Both the position numbers and the translations under genes were made by a program. Positions 44,322-52,991 of a stretch of 64,000 bases of DNA are shown here, piece after piece. Source of the DNA: VAZQ01 sp036557665 (GTDB lineage Bacteria > Pseudomonadota > Alphaproteobacteria > Rhizobiales > Xanthobacteraceae); assembly GCA_036557665.1 (NCBI GenBank), contig DATBHG010000130.1, positions 1 through 64,000 of the forward strand. The letters run 5' to 3'. The notes beneath the pieces were generated by a model that was given only the letters and a program-made list of their open reading frames with translations, had not been told where the DNA came from and did not search any database. Position 1 is the stretch's first letter. Each line of letters opens with the position of its first letter.

Positions 44322-45457
44322 GCGCGCACGCATACGGCCTTGAGGGCCGCCCATTGCGTCTGCTCGAGCAAGGCTCTCCTCGGGCCGGGTGTTGTCGCCG
44401 CCATGGCCTCGATCGCCGCAACCCGGTCTCGGGTCTCGGGATGATCTGCGAGGATGGTCGGGCCCGGGTGGGTGGTCCCTGCTATGCGCATCAGGATCGT
44501 TCCCAGTGCACGGGGATCGCCGCCGATTCTGGCCATCAGCGTAACCCCGTATTTGTCGGCAGCCGCCTCGACCTCACGTGAATAGCTCGTCTGCAGGATC
44601 GTCTTGGCAGCCAATATCACGGCTCCGCCGCCGACGAAGTCGCCAAGCAGCACGCCGAACAACAGCGAGAGACCGGCACCCTGGATCACCGTTCGCGTTC
44701 CGTCATGATGCGCAACATGGCCGATCTCGTGAGCGAGCACTCCGGCGAGCTCGTCCGGCGTGTCGGCGTTCTTGACAAGACCTTCGAACACGTAAATGTG
44801 CCCGCCGGGAAACGTTATCGCATTTGCCTCCGGGCGGCGCACGATCATGACCGTAAGCGGCCATGGCAGTTTTGCGCCCGCCTCGATCTGCCCCAGCAAT
44901 TTGTCGAATGCGGCGCGGCCGGCCTGCTCGCTCTGTACATGGCCGCATTCGAATGCCGCGCCGGCGCGATGGCTGTCCAGGCTTGTGCGGGCTTGCGTTG
45001 CAACCGCAGCTCCAAGCTTGCGTTCGACAGCATAGGGAACGAGAGGCGTGAGCGCGGTCGCAAGCAACGGCATCCCCAGGATCGCGACGAGGACAAGCGA
45101 CAGCGTGGCCGCGAGGCTCCAGAAGATGACCTTGTCTCGCAGCCGGCGATCGATCCGCCCGGTGCGGTCGACAGGCGCGGATCTCTCGTCGATCGCCGCG
45201 GCGAGCGCAGGCTCCTTGACCTCCAAACGCGCGAGTACCGTATTGCCCGCCTTGCCGAGGCGCAGCACTTCATCCGGCGCAGAAAGGGTCTCGAGCTCGT
45301 CATATCCCCATTCCGCAAGAATGGTCCCGTCGAGCGCATGCAGCCGCAGCGCGGCTGGCGCCAGCTCGACGGCAACGTCGTGACGAGCAGCTGTCAGCCC
45401 ATCGAAAAAAATCCCACGGCCGGCGAGCGTGGAGATGCTTACCTCAGGTGGGTTCAT
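44318..45457 (-). CDS. M48-family membrane metalloprotease
   Basis: 379 residues. A cytoplasmic N-terminal domain (about 1-110) is followed by one transmembrane helix (VIFWSLAATLSLVLVAILGMPLLA) and a peptidase domain with the zinc motif HEIGHVAHHD and the third ligand region SREVEAAADKYGV. M48 peptidases of this class (BepA/LoiP/Oma1-like) degrade damaged envelope proteins. It overlaps the DUF898 stop by 4 bp and the DUF1499 start by 4 bp, so the three proteins probably act together at the inner membrane. Confidence 0.9.
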   Translation of the reverse strand: MNPPEVSISTLAGRGIFFDGLTAARHDVAVELAPAALRLHALDGTILAEWGYDELETLSAPDEVLRLGKAGNTVLARLEVKEPALAAAIDERSAPVDRTGRIDRRLRDKVIFWSLAATLSLVLVAILGMPLLATALTPLVPYAVERKLGAAVATQARTSLDSHRAGAAFECGHVQSEQAGRAAFDKLLGQIEAGAKLPWPLTVMIVRRPEANAITFPGGHIYVFEGLVKNADTPDELAGVLAHEIGHVAHHDGTRTVIQGAGLSLLFGVLLGDFVGGGAVILAAKTILQTSYSREVEAAADKYGVTLMARIGGDPRALGTILMRIAGTTHPGPTILADHPETRDRVAAIEAMAATTPGPRRALLEQTQWAALKAVCVRA

Positions 45458-46713
45458 ATCCCGCCCACATTGAGGGCATCGGCAAGGCCTTCACCGACAG
45501 GGGAGGCCGGCTCGCCGGCGGCCGTCACATGCTCGAGCTCAGCGGAGTTGGAGATTTCGAGCGTTTCGACGACGCATCGCCACAACCCGAGCTTGACCGT
45601 CGCTTGATAGATGGCGGAGTAGCCGAGCGCCGCAGCGACATAGGTGCCGAGCAGCAACACGGTCGTAACGATCTCCTTGTAGGTGGCATCCAGCGACCCT
45701 GAGATGACAGGAAGAACCAGAGCGCCAATCGTCAGTGCGGCCGAGACTACGAATGTAAACACGAGTGCATAGCCCAGAAACCGCGCATAAACCGCGAACA
45801 CCTGGGTCATGCGCAGGCGCGAGCTCACGGCTACATCGCCGAAGCGCAGGCCCGACACCCACCAACGCAGGACCATCGTTTGAAAAGCCGGGTATAAAAT
45901 GGCGAAGGACAGCAGCAGCCATAGCCCTGTCAATGTGGCAAACACGAACGCGCCGGCAAGGCCGCTGTTTTCCAGCCAGCTCGCCTTGTCATCTCCGGCG
46001 GCCACGGACGTGAGTGCATTCCAATCGATAGCGAGGATGGTCGCAACGGCGCCGATGGCGAAAGGCACCACTGCGAGAGCCCAAAGGACGATCCCGCGCA
46101 GAAACAGGTGCCACCCAGCCCCTTCGAACCGGCCCGGCAGGCTCCCGAAAAATGTATTCCGCATCTTGAAGCGCTCGAGCTGGGATTGCGCAAACGGATA
46201 GGCGATGCCCAAAGTCAGCAGGATCAACGTCCACCAGAGCACGGCGTAGGCTGAATAGCGCCACGCGGAGCCGGTTTGGTGAAAGCGCACACCGCGATAA
46301 ACGGTTCGCGTCAGGCGGTAACGGCGCGCGCGAAATACGGCATATTGGCCAAGAAAGGTCAGAGCCACGATGCTCAGTGCGCTCCATATCTCGCCGAGTG
46401 TCAACGTGAGCAGAAAGAACCCGGAGTACAGCGGCACAAGGACGGCAATCGCAATCAAGAAACCCAGGAGCAGCTCGCGCGCCGTGCCGGTGTACTCGAA
46501 GCTTTCCTCGCCAACCTCGGTATTGGACCACAGATACCGGCGGATATCGGTAGTGAGCCAGAACCGATATATGCCAAGGGTGAACATCAGCATCACGGCG
46601 CCCCGGGCGAGAAGTCGCCAGAACGCCGCACTACGACCGAGAAAGCGGACTATCGGGAGAGGGGCACGCATGCTGGTCTGCGCCGTCGAGACGGTCGCAT
46701 CGAGGATGGTCAT
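45454..46713 (-). CDS. DUF898 (YjgN-like) membrane protein
   Basis: 419 residues from the ATG giving MTILDATVSTAQ; an ATG seven codons upstream is possible. About eight hydrophobic helices are visible. The DUF898 signature is clear: ITLGIYRFW-like text reads FTLGIYRFWLTTDIRRYLWSNT, followed by FEYTGTARELLLGFLIA and a second cycle with TLGIAYPFAQSQLERFKMRNTF. Function is unknown; E. coli YjgN is an inner-membrane protein. It begins the DUF898-M48-DUF1499 unit. Confidence 0.88.
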   Translation of the reverse strand: MTILDATVSTAQTSMRAPLPIVRFLGRSAAFWRLLARGAVMLMFTLGIYRFWLTTDIRRYLWSNTEVGEESFEYTGTARELLLGFLIAIAVLVPLYSGFFLLTLTLGEIWSALSIVALTFLGQYAVFRARRYRLTRTVYRGVRFHQTGSAWRYSAYAVLWWTLILLTLGIAYPFAQSQLERFKMRNTFFGSLPGRFEGAGWHLFLRGIVLWALAVVPFAIGAVATILAIDWNALTSVAAGDDKASWLENSGLAGAFVFATLTGLWLLLSFAILYPAFQTMVLRWWVSGLRFGDVAVSSRLRMTQVFAVYARFLGYALVFTFVVSAALTIGALVLPVISGSLDATYKEIVTTVLLLGTYVAAALGYSAIYQATVKLGLWRCVVETLEISNSAELEHVTAAGEPASPVGEGLADALNVGGI

Positions 46714-46775
46714 TGTTCGATCCCGAAGCCCCAACCGTCCCTGAATCTAGCGCGCCCTGTGGCGAGAGTTGGGTG

Positions 46776-48413
46776 TCAGGACGCGGTCGCGGCCGCGGGC
46801 AGAACGAAGCTCTTGAAACGCTCGCGCAGCACGGTCTTCTGGATCTTGCCGGTTGCGGTATGCGGGATCTCGTCCACGAATACGACCTCGTCCGGCATCC
46901 ACCAGCTCGCAATCTTTCCCCGCATGAAGTCGAGGATCTCGTCCCGTGTCGCCGAGACTCCCGGCTTGAGGACGAGCACGAGCAACGGCCGTTCGTCCCA
47001 CTTGGGATGCCGTACGCCGATCACCGCCGCCTCCGCGACCTTGGGGTGCCCGATCGCAAGATTCTCGATGTCGATGGATGAAATCCACTCCCCGCCCGAT
47101 TTGATGACGTCCTTTGAGCGATCCGTGATGCGCATGTAGCCGTGGCGATCGATGGTGGCCACGTCGCCGGTATCGAAGAAGCCCTCCTCATCCAGGATGT
47201 TCTCCTCCTCCCGGTAATAGGCGCGGGCGATCGCCGGGCCGCGTACCTTGAGCCGGCCGAAGGTCTTGCCGTCCCACGGCAGGCGCCTACCGGAATCGTC
47301 GGTAATCTTCATCTCGACCATGAAGGGCGTGTGTCCCTGCATCTGCTGAACATCGAGGCGCTCTGCGCCCTCAAGGCCGGCATATGCAGGTTTCATGGTA
47401 CACACGGTGCCGAGCGGACTCATTTCGGTCATGCCCCAGGCGTGAACGACTTCGACCCCATACTCGTCCTGAAAGGTCTTGGTCATGGCACGAGGACAAG
47501 CAGATCCGCCGATCACGATCTTTTTGAGATAAGGCAGCTTGTTGCCGGTTGTCGCGAGATGCTGCAACAGCATGAGCCAGACGGTGGGAACCCCGGCGCT
47601 GCAGGTGACCTTGTAACGGTCGAGCAACTCGTAGATCGATGCGCCATCGAGCTTGGGTCCGGGGAGCACCAGGGATGCGCCAGAGATCGGGGCGGAGAAA
47701 TTGATCGACCATGTGTTGGCGTGGAACATGGGGACGATCGGGAGTGCGACATCGCGCGACGTCAATCCCTTCACGTCGGCATTGTTGGCCATTAGACCGT
47801 GCAGGACATTGGAGCGGTGCGAGTACAGGACGCCCTTCGGGTTGCCGGTCGTGCCGGAGGTATAGCACATGCCCGCAGCGGTGCTCTCGTCGAAGGTTTT
47901 CCAGGCAAAATCGCCGTCAGCCTCACCGATCCACTCCTCATAGGGAACCGCATGCTTGAGCGCGGTCGCGGGCATATGCTCTGCGTCGGTGAAAACGACA
48001 TAACGCTCGATGGTAGGCACCTGCGCCGCAAGCTTCTCCATCAGAGGGACAAACGTAAGGTCGAGGAGCATGAGACGATCTTCGGCGTGATTGACGATCC
48101 AAACGATCTGATCCGGGAACAGGCGGGGATTGACAGTATGATAGATCGCGCCGATTCCCATGATTCCGTACCACGATTCGAAATGGCGCCAGGTATTCCA
48201 GGCGAGGGTCGCGACGCGATCGCCAAGCCCGATTCCGCCTCGCTCCAGACGTTGCGCCAGGCGCAGCGCACGCGCGCGCATCTCCGCGTAATTCGTCGTG
48301 TGGATTGGGCCTTCGACCGAGCGCGTGACGATCGGCCGGTCCGCATGGTTGAAAGCCGCATGGTCGATGATGCTGTGGCAGAGCAGCGGCCAATCCTGCA
48401 TCAGTCCGAGCAT
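46776..48413 (-). CDS. Fatty-acid/3-(methylthio)propionyl-type acyl-CoA ligase
   Basis: 545 residues of the ANL adenylating superfamily. Core motifs are complete: YTSGTTGNPKGVLYSH (P-loop), WGMTEMSPLG (A5), DTGDVATIDRHGYMRITDRSKDVIKSGGEW in two pieces (A7-A8), and the C-terminal lysine in TATGKIQKTVL. The enzyme activates a carboxylic acid as acyl-AMP then acyl-CoA. Its N-terminus (MLGLMQDWPLLCHSIIDHA) is that of the long-chain/DmdB-like clade common in Bradyrhizobium. It stands as a single gene. Confidence 0.92.
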   Translation of the reverse strand: MLGLMQDWPLLCHSIIDHAAFNHADRPIVTRSVEGPIHTTNYAEMRARALRLAQRLERGGIGLGDRVATLAWNTWRHFESWYGIMGIGAIYHTVNPRLFPDQIVWIVNHAEDRLMLLDLTFVPLMEKLAAQVPTIERYVVFTDAEHMPATALKHAVPYEEWIGEADGDFAWKTFDESTAAGMCYTSGTTGNPKGVLYSHRSNVLHGLMANNADVKGLTSRDVALPIVPMFHANTWSINFSAPISGASLVLPGPKLDGASIYELLDRYKVTCSAGVPTVWLMLLQHLATTGNKLPYLKKIVIGGSACPRAMTKTFQDEYGVEVVHAWGMTEMSPLGTVCTMKPAYAGLEGAERLDVQQMQGHTPFMVEMKITDDSGRRLPWDGKTFGRLKVRGPAIARAYYREEENILDEEGFFDTGDVATIDRHGYMRITDRSKDVIKSGGEWISSIDIENLAIGHPKVAEAAVIGVRHPKWDERPLLVLVLKPGVSATRDEILDFMRGKIASWWMPDEVVFVDEIPHTATGKIQKTVLRERFKSFVLPAAATAS

Positions 48414-48471
48414 GGTTTTCCTCCTGTTGGCGGCTTGCGCACCGTTGCGTCCAGATTAGGCGAGGGCGCCA

Positions 48472-48816
48472 TCATTGAAAACGGTCAAGTCGAAACCGGT
48501 TGATGTCGTGGCGTGTCTGCCCTCGCGTGGCGAGCTCGGCGAGGATCTCGCCGATCACCGGAGCAAACTTGAATCCGTGTCCGGAGCAGGCTGATGCAAC
48601 AATGATATGAGGTGATCCTGGCACGTGATCGATGAGAAAATCGCCGTCGGAATAGCCGAGGCGGATGATGCGGGTGGCGCCATGGGACGACCCGCGGCCG
48701 TGGCCTGGCCCATAACGCTCGATGCCGAGCGCACATTGGCCCCGGCGCGCCAGATGATAAAGTGTGGCGCTTCCCATGACGCCGAGCCCGCACACCACCG
48801 TATCGAATTGAGCCAT
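48472..48816 (-). pseudogene. Sarcosine/N-methyltryptophan oxidase-type gene with large internal deletion
   Basis: The 114-residue product joins the two ends of a normally 380-residue FAD amine oxidase. The first part, FDTVVCGLGVMGSATLYHLARRG, is the FAD Rossmann start with RGSSHGATRIIRLGY; the second part, LIDHVPGSPHIIVASACSGHGFKFAPVIGE, is the C-terminal end of the same family (IIVASACSGHGFK being the flavin-covering segment). About 270 codons are missing at the join near 48640, and the frame was kept. The catalytic core is lost, so the protein cannot be active. I treat it as a relic. Confidence 0.85.
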
Positions 48817-48907
48817 GGCACCGAGAAGCTATCATGGGCGTACGAGAGGTGCCTGCTCGCATGCTTTTGGTCGCCGGAACGTCGCAATCCTTGGGATAGG
48901 CTGGTCC

Positions 48908-49675
48908 GTGAAATTTTTTTTCCCGCTCGTTATACTTGCAACTCTCGTGTGCAGCCATGTTGCGGCGCAGACCGTGCCCGTGCCGCGGCCACGACCGCCG
49001 GAGGCGGCGACGCCGCAGGGTGCTCAAGCCGTGAGTCCAGACAATACGGCTACAACATCCGACTGCCAGAGGCGCTTGAAGCGCATTGCGGTGACGGCGG
49101 GGCTGCCACCCGTCACCGGGCCCGGCGAATGTGCTGCCGACGACGTTGTCCAGCTGGAATCGATCCTGCTGCCAGACAGGGCGCAGGTTGCGGTCGTCCC
49201 TCCGGCGATGCTCCGCTGCAGTCTTGCCGAGGCGATCGCCCAATGGGTGCGCGACGACGTAGCTGTGCGCGTGCGCGCGCTCGGCAGCTCTCTCAAGAGC
49301 CTCGACAATTACGCATCCTATGACTGTCGCGGGCGCAACAACATCGCAGGGGCCGTCATCTCCGAGCACGGCAAGGCCAACGCGCTCGATATCCGCTCGC
49401 TGAAGCTGACCAACGGAACCGTAGTCAAGCTCACCGACCCGGAGGTATCCAGGGATTTTCGCGAGAGCTTGCGGCGAAGCGCCTGTGCGCGCTTTGCCAC
49501 CGTGCTGGGTCCGGGATCCGACGGCTATCACGAGGATCACATTCACGTCGATTTGGCGGAACGAAAAAATCTCCAGCATCTGTGCCATTGGGATGTGCGC
49601 GAGGCGGAGCAAGACCATGTGACCGCGCAAAGCCCCGTGCCGCTGCCGCGGCCCCGGCCGGCGCACGGATCCTAG
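48908..49675 (+). CDS. Extensin-like exported protein
   Basis: 255 residues from the GTG at 48908, which places a signal peptide first (KFFFPLVILATLVCSHVAAQ); a frame from 48815 lacks this. After a Pro-rich linker the mature protein is an extensin-like C-terminal domain (PF06904): SDCQRRLKRIAVTAGLPPV, YDCRGRN, ISEHGKANALDIRSLKL and YHEDHIHVDLAERKN, with His-x-Asp/His patterns like LAS/VanY-type peptidases. The C-terminus is again proline-rich. A cell-wall role is probable. It diverges from the oxidase relic. Confidence 0.87.
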   Translation: MKFFFPLVILATLVCSHVAAQTVPVPRPRPPEAATPQGAQAVSPDNTATTSDCQRRLKRIAVTAGLPPVTGPGECAADDVVQLESILLPDRAQVAVVPPAMLRCSLAEAIAQWVRDDVAVRVRALGSSLKSLDNYASYDCRGRNNIAGAVISEHGKANALDIRSLKLTNGTVVKLTDPEVSRDFRESLRRSACARFATVLGPGSDGYHEDHIHVDLAERKNLQHLCHWDVREAEQDHVTAQSPVPLPRPRPAHGS

Positions 49676-49800
49676 AGCTCGCTGAAGATTCACGGCCTTG
49701 CGCTCGTGACCGCGAGCTTGACGACTGCGCCGGGATGACCCGGCATGACAGAGAAGCGAGACTTGTGACAGAGTGGTCCAACCAGGAGCACCGCGCACCC

Positions 49801-51186
49801 ATGTCCCGACTCACCAACCTTGCCGTTCGCGACATCGAGACCCTTGTTCACCCGTACACGCAGCTCGCTGCATTTCGGGAGAGCGGTCCGCTCATCCTGG
49901 AACGGGGAAACGGGATCTTTGTCTATGACACCGAGGGCAGAGAATACATCGAGGGTATGGCGGGGCTGTGGTGCACGGCGCTCGGTTACGGCAATGAAGA
50001 GCTGGTGGAAGCCGCGGCTGCCCAGATGCGCAAGCTGCCGTTCGCCCATCTCTTTACGGGCAAAAGCCATGACCCCGCAATCGAGCTGGCGGAACGACTG
50101 AAGGAATTGGTTCCGGTCCACGCCTCCAGGGTCTTCTTCTGCTCGTCGGGCTCGGAGGCCAACGACACCCAGATCAAGCTCGTCTGGTACATGAACAATG
50201 CGCTCGGACGGCCGAAAAAGAAGAAGATCGTCAGCCGCATGCGTGCGTATCATGGCGTGACGATTGCCGCAGCGTCGCTCACCGGCCTGGCCAACAACCA
50301 CCGCGATTTCGACCTGCCCATCGCCGGCATTCTGCACACGACCTGCCCGCATCATTACCGCTTTGCCCACGAGGATGAGAGCCACGACGAGTTTGTTCGC
50401 AGATTGGCAAGGGAGCTCGAGGAGCTGATCGTCCGCGAGGGACCCGAGACCGTCGCAGCTTTCATCGCGGAGCCGGTGATGGGTGCGGGCGGAGTGATTG
50501 TTCCGCCGAAAGCATACTTTTCCGAAATGATGCACGTGTGCCGCAGGTACGACGTGTACATGATCTCCGACGAGGTGATCTGCGGCTTCGGCCGACTGGG
50601 TGCCATGTTCGGCTGCAGCGCGCTTGGATTTGTGCCCGATTCCATCACCGTGGCGAAAGCTCTCACCTCGGCCTATCTGCCGCTCGCCGGCGTGACCGTT
50701 CCGCCAATGATGTACGAAGCCATGCTCGATGAAAGCCGCAAGATCGGCATGTTCGGTCATGGCTTCACCTATTCAGGCCATCCCGTCGCAGCGGCGGTGG
50801 CGCTCAAGGCGCTCGACATTTATGCGCGTGAGCGCGTTGCCGATCAGGTCGCCCGGAAGGCGCCGCAGTTCCAGGCGCGACTGCGCGCTCTGGGCGAGCA
50901 TCCGTTGGTGGGTGAGGCGCGCGGCCTCGGCCTGATCGGCGGGATCGAGCTCGTCGCCGACCGGCCCGGCAAAACCCCATTCGACCCGAAAGTGGGGGTT
51001 GCTCCTCAGGTCATCCGGCTCGCAGAGCAGGAAGGGCTGATCGTGCGGGCTCTCGCCGGGGATGTCGTATCCATCTGTCCGCCGCTGATCATCACACCGG
51101 CGCAGATCGACGAGTTGTTTGATCGCCTCGGACGGGCCCTGGATCGGGCCTTGGATTGGATCAAAACGAAACCGCCGGGGCTGTAG
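49801..51186 (+). CDS. Class III PLP aminotransferase
   Basis: 461 residues from the ATG giving MSRLTNLAVRDIETLVHPYT, the conserved family beginning; longer readings add low-complexity residues. Class III motifs: GIFVYDTEGREYIEGMAGLW, FCSSGSEANDTQIKL, the PLP-lysine segment ITVAKALTSAYLPLAG, and FTYSGHPVAAAVALKAL. Members transfer amino groups from omega-amino acids (beta-alanine, taurine, putrescine or similar) to pyruvate or 2-oxoglutarate. The exact donor cannot be assigned. Its stop lies inside an intergenic repeat. Confidence 0.92.
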   Translation: MSRLTNLAVRDIETLVHPYTQLAAFRESGPLILERGNGIFVYDTEGREYIEGMAGLWCTALGYGNEELVEAAAAQMRKLPFAHLFTGKSHDPAIELAERLKELVPVHASRVFFCSSGSEANDTQIKLVWYMNNALGRPKKKKIVSRMRAYHGVTIAAASLTGLANNHRDFDLPIAGILHTTCPHHYRFAHEDESHDEFVRRLARELEELIVREGPETVAAFIAEPVMGAGGVIVPPKAYFSEMMHVCRRYDVYMISDEVICGFGRLGAMFGCSALGFVPDSITVAKALTSAYLPLAGVTVPPMMYEAMLDESRKIGMFGHGFTYSGHPVAAAVALKALDIYARERVADQVARKAPQFQARLRALGEHPLVGEARGLGLIGGIELVADRPGKTPFDPKVGVAPQVIRLAEQEGLIVRALAGDVVSICPPLIITPAQIDELFDRLGRALDRALDWIKTKPPGL

Positions 51187-51210
51187 GGACAGGTTGCAAA
51201 CCCGCCCCGC
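51181..51210. repeat. Dispersed intergenic repeat, gtaggg...cccgccc type
   Basis: ctgtagggacaggttgcaaa followed by cccgccccgc forms an imperfect palindrome that includes the stop codon of the aminotransferase. Close relatives lie at 61804-61833 (tgtaggggcgggtttcaagc then ccgcctctga), at 37068-37095 (tgtagggcgggtttggaatc) and in the outer arm at 42445. Confidence 0.6.
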
Positions 51211-51277
51211 GCGCCCCAGCAAAAATGAACGGCGCCGGACCCCCACCCGGCGCCGTTCCCGGCCCCCTCAAGCCGAA

Positions 51278-51952
51278 TCAGAAGTTATTGGGACCTTGCG
51301 TCACTGCCGTCGCAACCCGCGGGTTGAACGGCGAGTCTCCGTGGTTGGGCGCAAGGACCACGACGATCGAACCCATCTTGACCCGGTTATAAAGGTCGAT
51401 CACGTCCTCGTTGGTCATCCGAATGCAGCCGGACGAGACCGCCTGCCCGATATGCTCGGGCTGATTGGTGCCGTGAATGCGAAACAGCGTGTCCTTGCTG
51501 CCCTGGTAGAGGTAGAGAGCACGCGCCCCCATGGGATTGTGCGGCCCGCCATCGACGAAGTCCGGAATATTGCCGAGCCGGTGCTTGATCTCTGATGTGG
51601 GTGTCCATGTCGGCCACTCTTCCTTGCGGCCGACCTTGGCAATCCCGTACCAGGACAATGCCTCCTCGCCCACGGCGACGCCGTAGCGGATAGCCTTGTT
51701 GTCCGCGAGGACATAGTAGAGATACCGCGAGTCGGTATCGATCACGATGGAGCCCGGTGCTTCCTTGCGATGATACTCAACCATGCTGCGTTGATAGGCC
51801 ACTGGCAGCGTAATGCGCTGGTAAGGCGCGTTGGCCAGGAGCCGGCGATCGCGCGGGGTAAGGTTCGCGTCGCTCGCAGGATCCAGCGTAGCCTGCATGC
51901 ATCCCCCCAAGAGGAGACCGGCCACGACAAAAGCAATCCCCCTTCTTGCCAT
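51278..51952 (-). CDS. L,D-transpeptidase lipoprotein (YkuD domain)
   Basis: 224 residues from the ATG giving MARRGIAFVVAGLLLGGC, a lipoprotein signal with lipobox LLGGC. The YkuD domain follows: IVIDTDSRYLYYVLADNKA, then the catalytic block HGTNQPEHIGQAVSSGCIRM with active Cys and His. L,D-transpeptidases make 3-3 crosslinks in peptidoglycan or attach lipoproteins to it; alphaproteobacteria carry many copies. It is monocistronic. An upstream ATG (52018) would bury the signal peptide. Confidence 0.93.
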   Translation of the reverse strand: MARRGIAFVVAGLLLGGCMQATLDPASDANLTPRDRRLLANAPYQRITLPVAYQRSMVEYHRKEAPGSIVIDTDSRYLYYVLADNKAIRYGVAVGEEALSWYGIAKVGRKEEWPTWTPTSEIKHRLGNIPDFVDGGPHNPMGARALYLYQGSKDTLFRIHGTNQPEHIGQAVSSGCIRMTNEDVIDLYNRVKMGSIVVVLAPNHGDSPFNPRVATAVTQGPNNF

Positions 51953-52404
51953 TACTTCCCCCTTGATTGCACGCTGTACCGGTGGCGTTACCGAACGAGC
52001 TTTTCGAGTCTCTGCCATTTCAATTAGCTAAAAGCGCCCGCCACTTCCAGCAAAACACCAGTGCTGATTCAATTGTAGCGGCAACCTGTTGCACGAATGT
52101 CGCAGTTTGCGCAGGGGCCTTGGAGAAAGTCCGAGTTTTTCTCCGATCAAACCGAATTCCGCGCATTCCGCGAGCGGGTATCGAGGAAGCATAAGAAACA
52201 ATTCTGGAGTCTGCCGGGCGCAAAGTGGGTGCGGTGAGCTTTTACGTTCCGTTCACCATGGCGGAGTTTTCGCCAGGGGACGTGGAACTTGAGCCGAAAT
52301 GTCACGATCTGACACGATTTGCTGCGCATTTTGGGCGCATTCGCGGGTCATCCCGACGCGCTTAACGAGCGACGTGTTCCAACAAAAACAGCAACGGAGC
52401 CAAG
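51953..52404. other. Intergenic region between the L,D-transpeptidase and a small gene
   Basis: 452 bp, divergent promoters expected. No gene is supported; the open frames have poor composition. No perfect hairpin, SOS or EcfG site was found; a ggaac at about 52282 has no cGTT at the right distance. Confidence 0.5.
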
Positions 52405-52596
52405 ATGACCAAGAAGACTGCCAGCCACTCCAAGCGTAATGATCACGACAACAACTCGAGCCTCGACAGCCGTTATGGATCCATCGGAATATCCGCAGTT
52501 GCCGCGGCGCTGTGTTTCAAATCGGACGTGAGGAAGCCGGCCCATGCATCCGCCGACGCGTCCGACGAGGAGAGGCATTCCGAGATGGCGGCCTGA
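52405..52596 (+). CDS. Small conserved protein of unknown function
   Basis: 63 residues, ATG preceded by acggagcc. The N-terminus is polar and rich in His, Lys and Asn (TKKTASHSKRNDHDNNSS); the middle SRYGSIGISAVAAALCFKSD carries a short hydrophobic segment, and the C-terminus is acidic. Small proteins of this shape recur upstream of or near envelope genes in rhizobia, but no function is known to me. It is supported by its ribosome binding site and its separate position. Confidence 0.5.
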   Translation: MTKKTASHSKRNDHDNNSSLDSRYGSIGISAVAAALCFKSDVRKPAHASADASDEERHSEMAA

Positions 52597-52991
52597 AACC
52601 GCCGTAAGCTACCTCTGACCGGCGTTCGACGCCGCTTCATCTGCACCCAGCCCTGCTGACCGCGCCATTGAGGCAAAATCGCTGCCACGGCGTCGCAGCG
52701 GGGTTCGGCGGTGTCAGCAATTTTGGCCGATGCGGTCTATTGGCCCATGCACCCGGCGGACCCGATGCGCCAAGCTCTTTGATGCGCATTCACGCGGCGC
52801 TCGTTTGGGCCGCACCGCAGTGGGCGGCCGAGCGGGACCGGGTTCCAAGCATGCCGTTCTCAGGCATGACCATCTGCACCTGCATCGATTGGACGAAAAT
52901 CATGTAGATTGTCAGCGAGCGCGGTTATAAGAACCCCGAAGGCCTCGGCCTGTCGTGGGATTCTCGATCGGACACCGGTCGCGGAGGCATC
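52597..52991. other. Intergenic region upstream of corA
   Basis: 395 bp with one imperfect repeat (52671-52728) and no supported gene. Short frames have no ribosome binding site. No riboswitch-like fold was recognised although the downstream gene is a magnesium transporter. Confidence 0.5.
52671..52728. repeat. Imperfect inverted repeat, gcaaaatcgc type
   Basis: aggcaaaatcgctg (52671-52684) and cagcaattttggcc (52715-52728) are imperfect inverted copies and share gcaaaatcgc with the perfect repeat at 41281-41336. Confidence 0.5.

Noticed and set aside
52282..52310. Possible EcfG site (ggaac) before the small gene at 52405
   Set aside because: No cGTT at 16-17 bp spacing follows.
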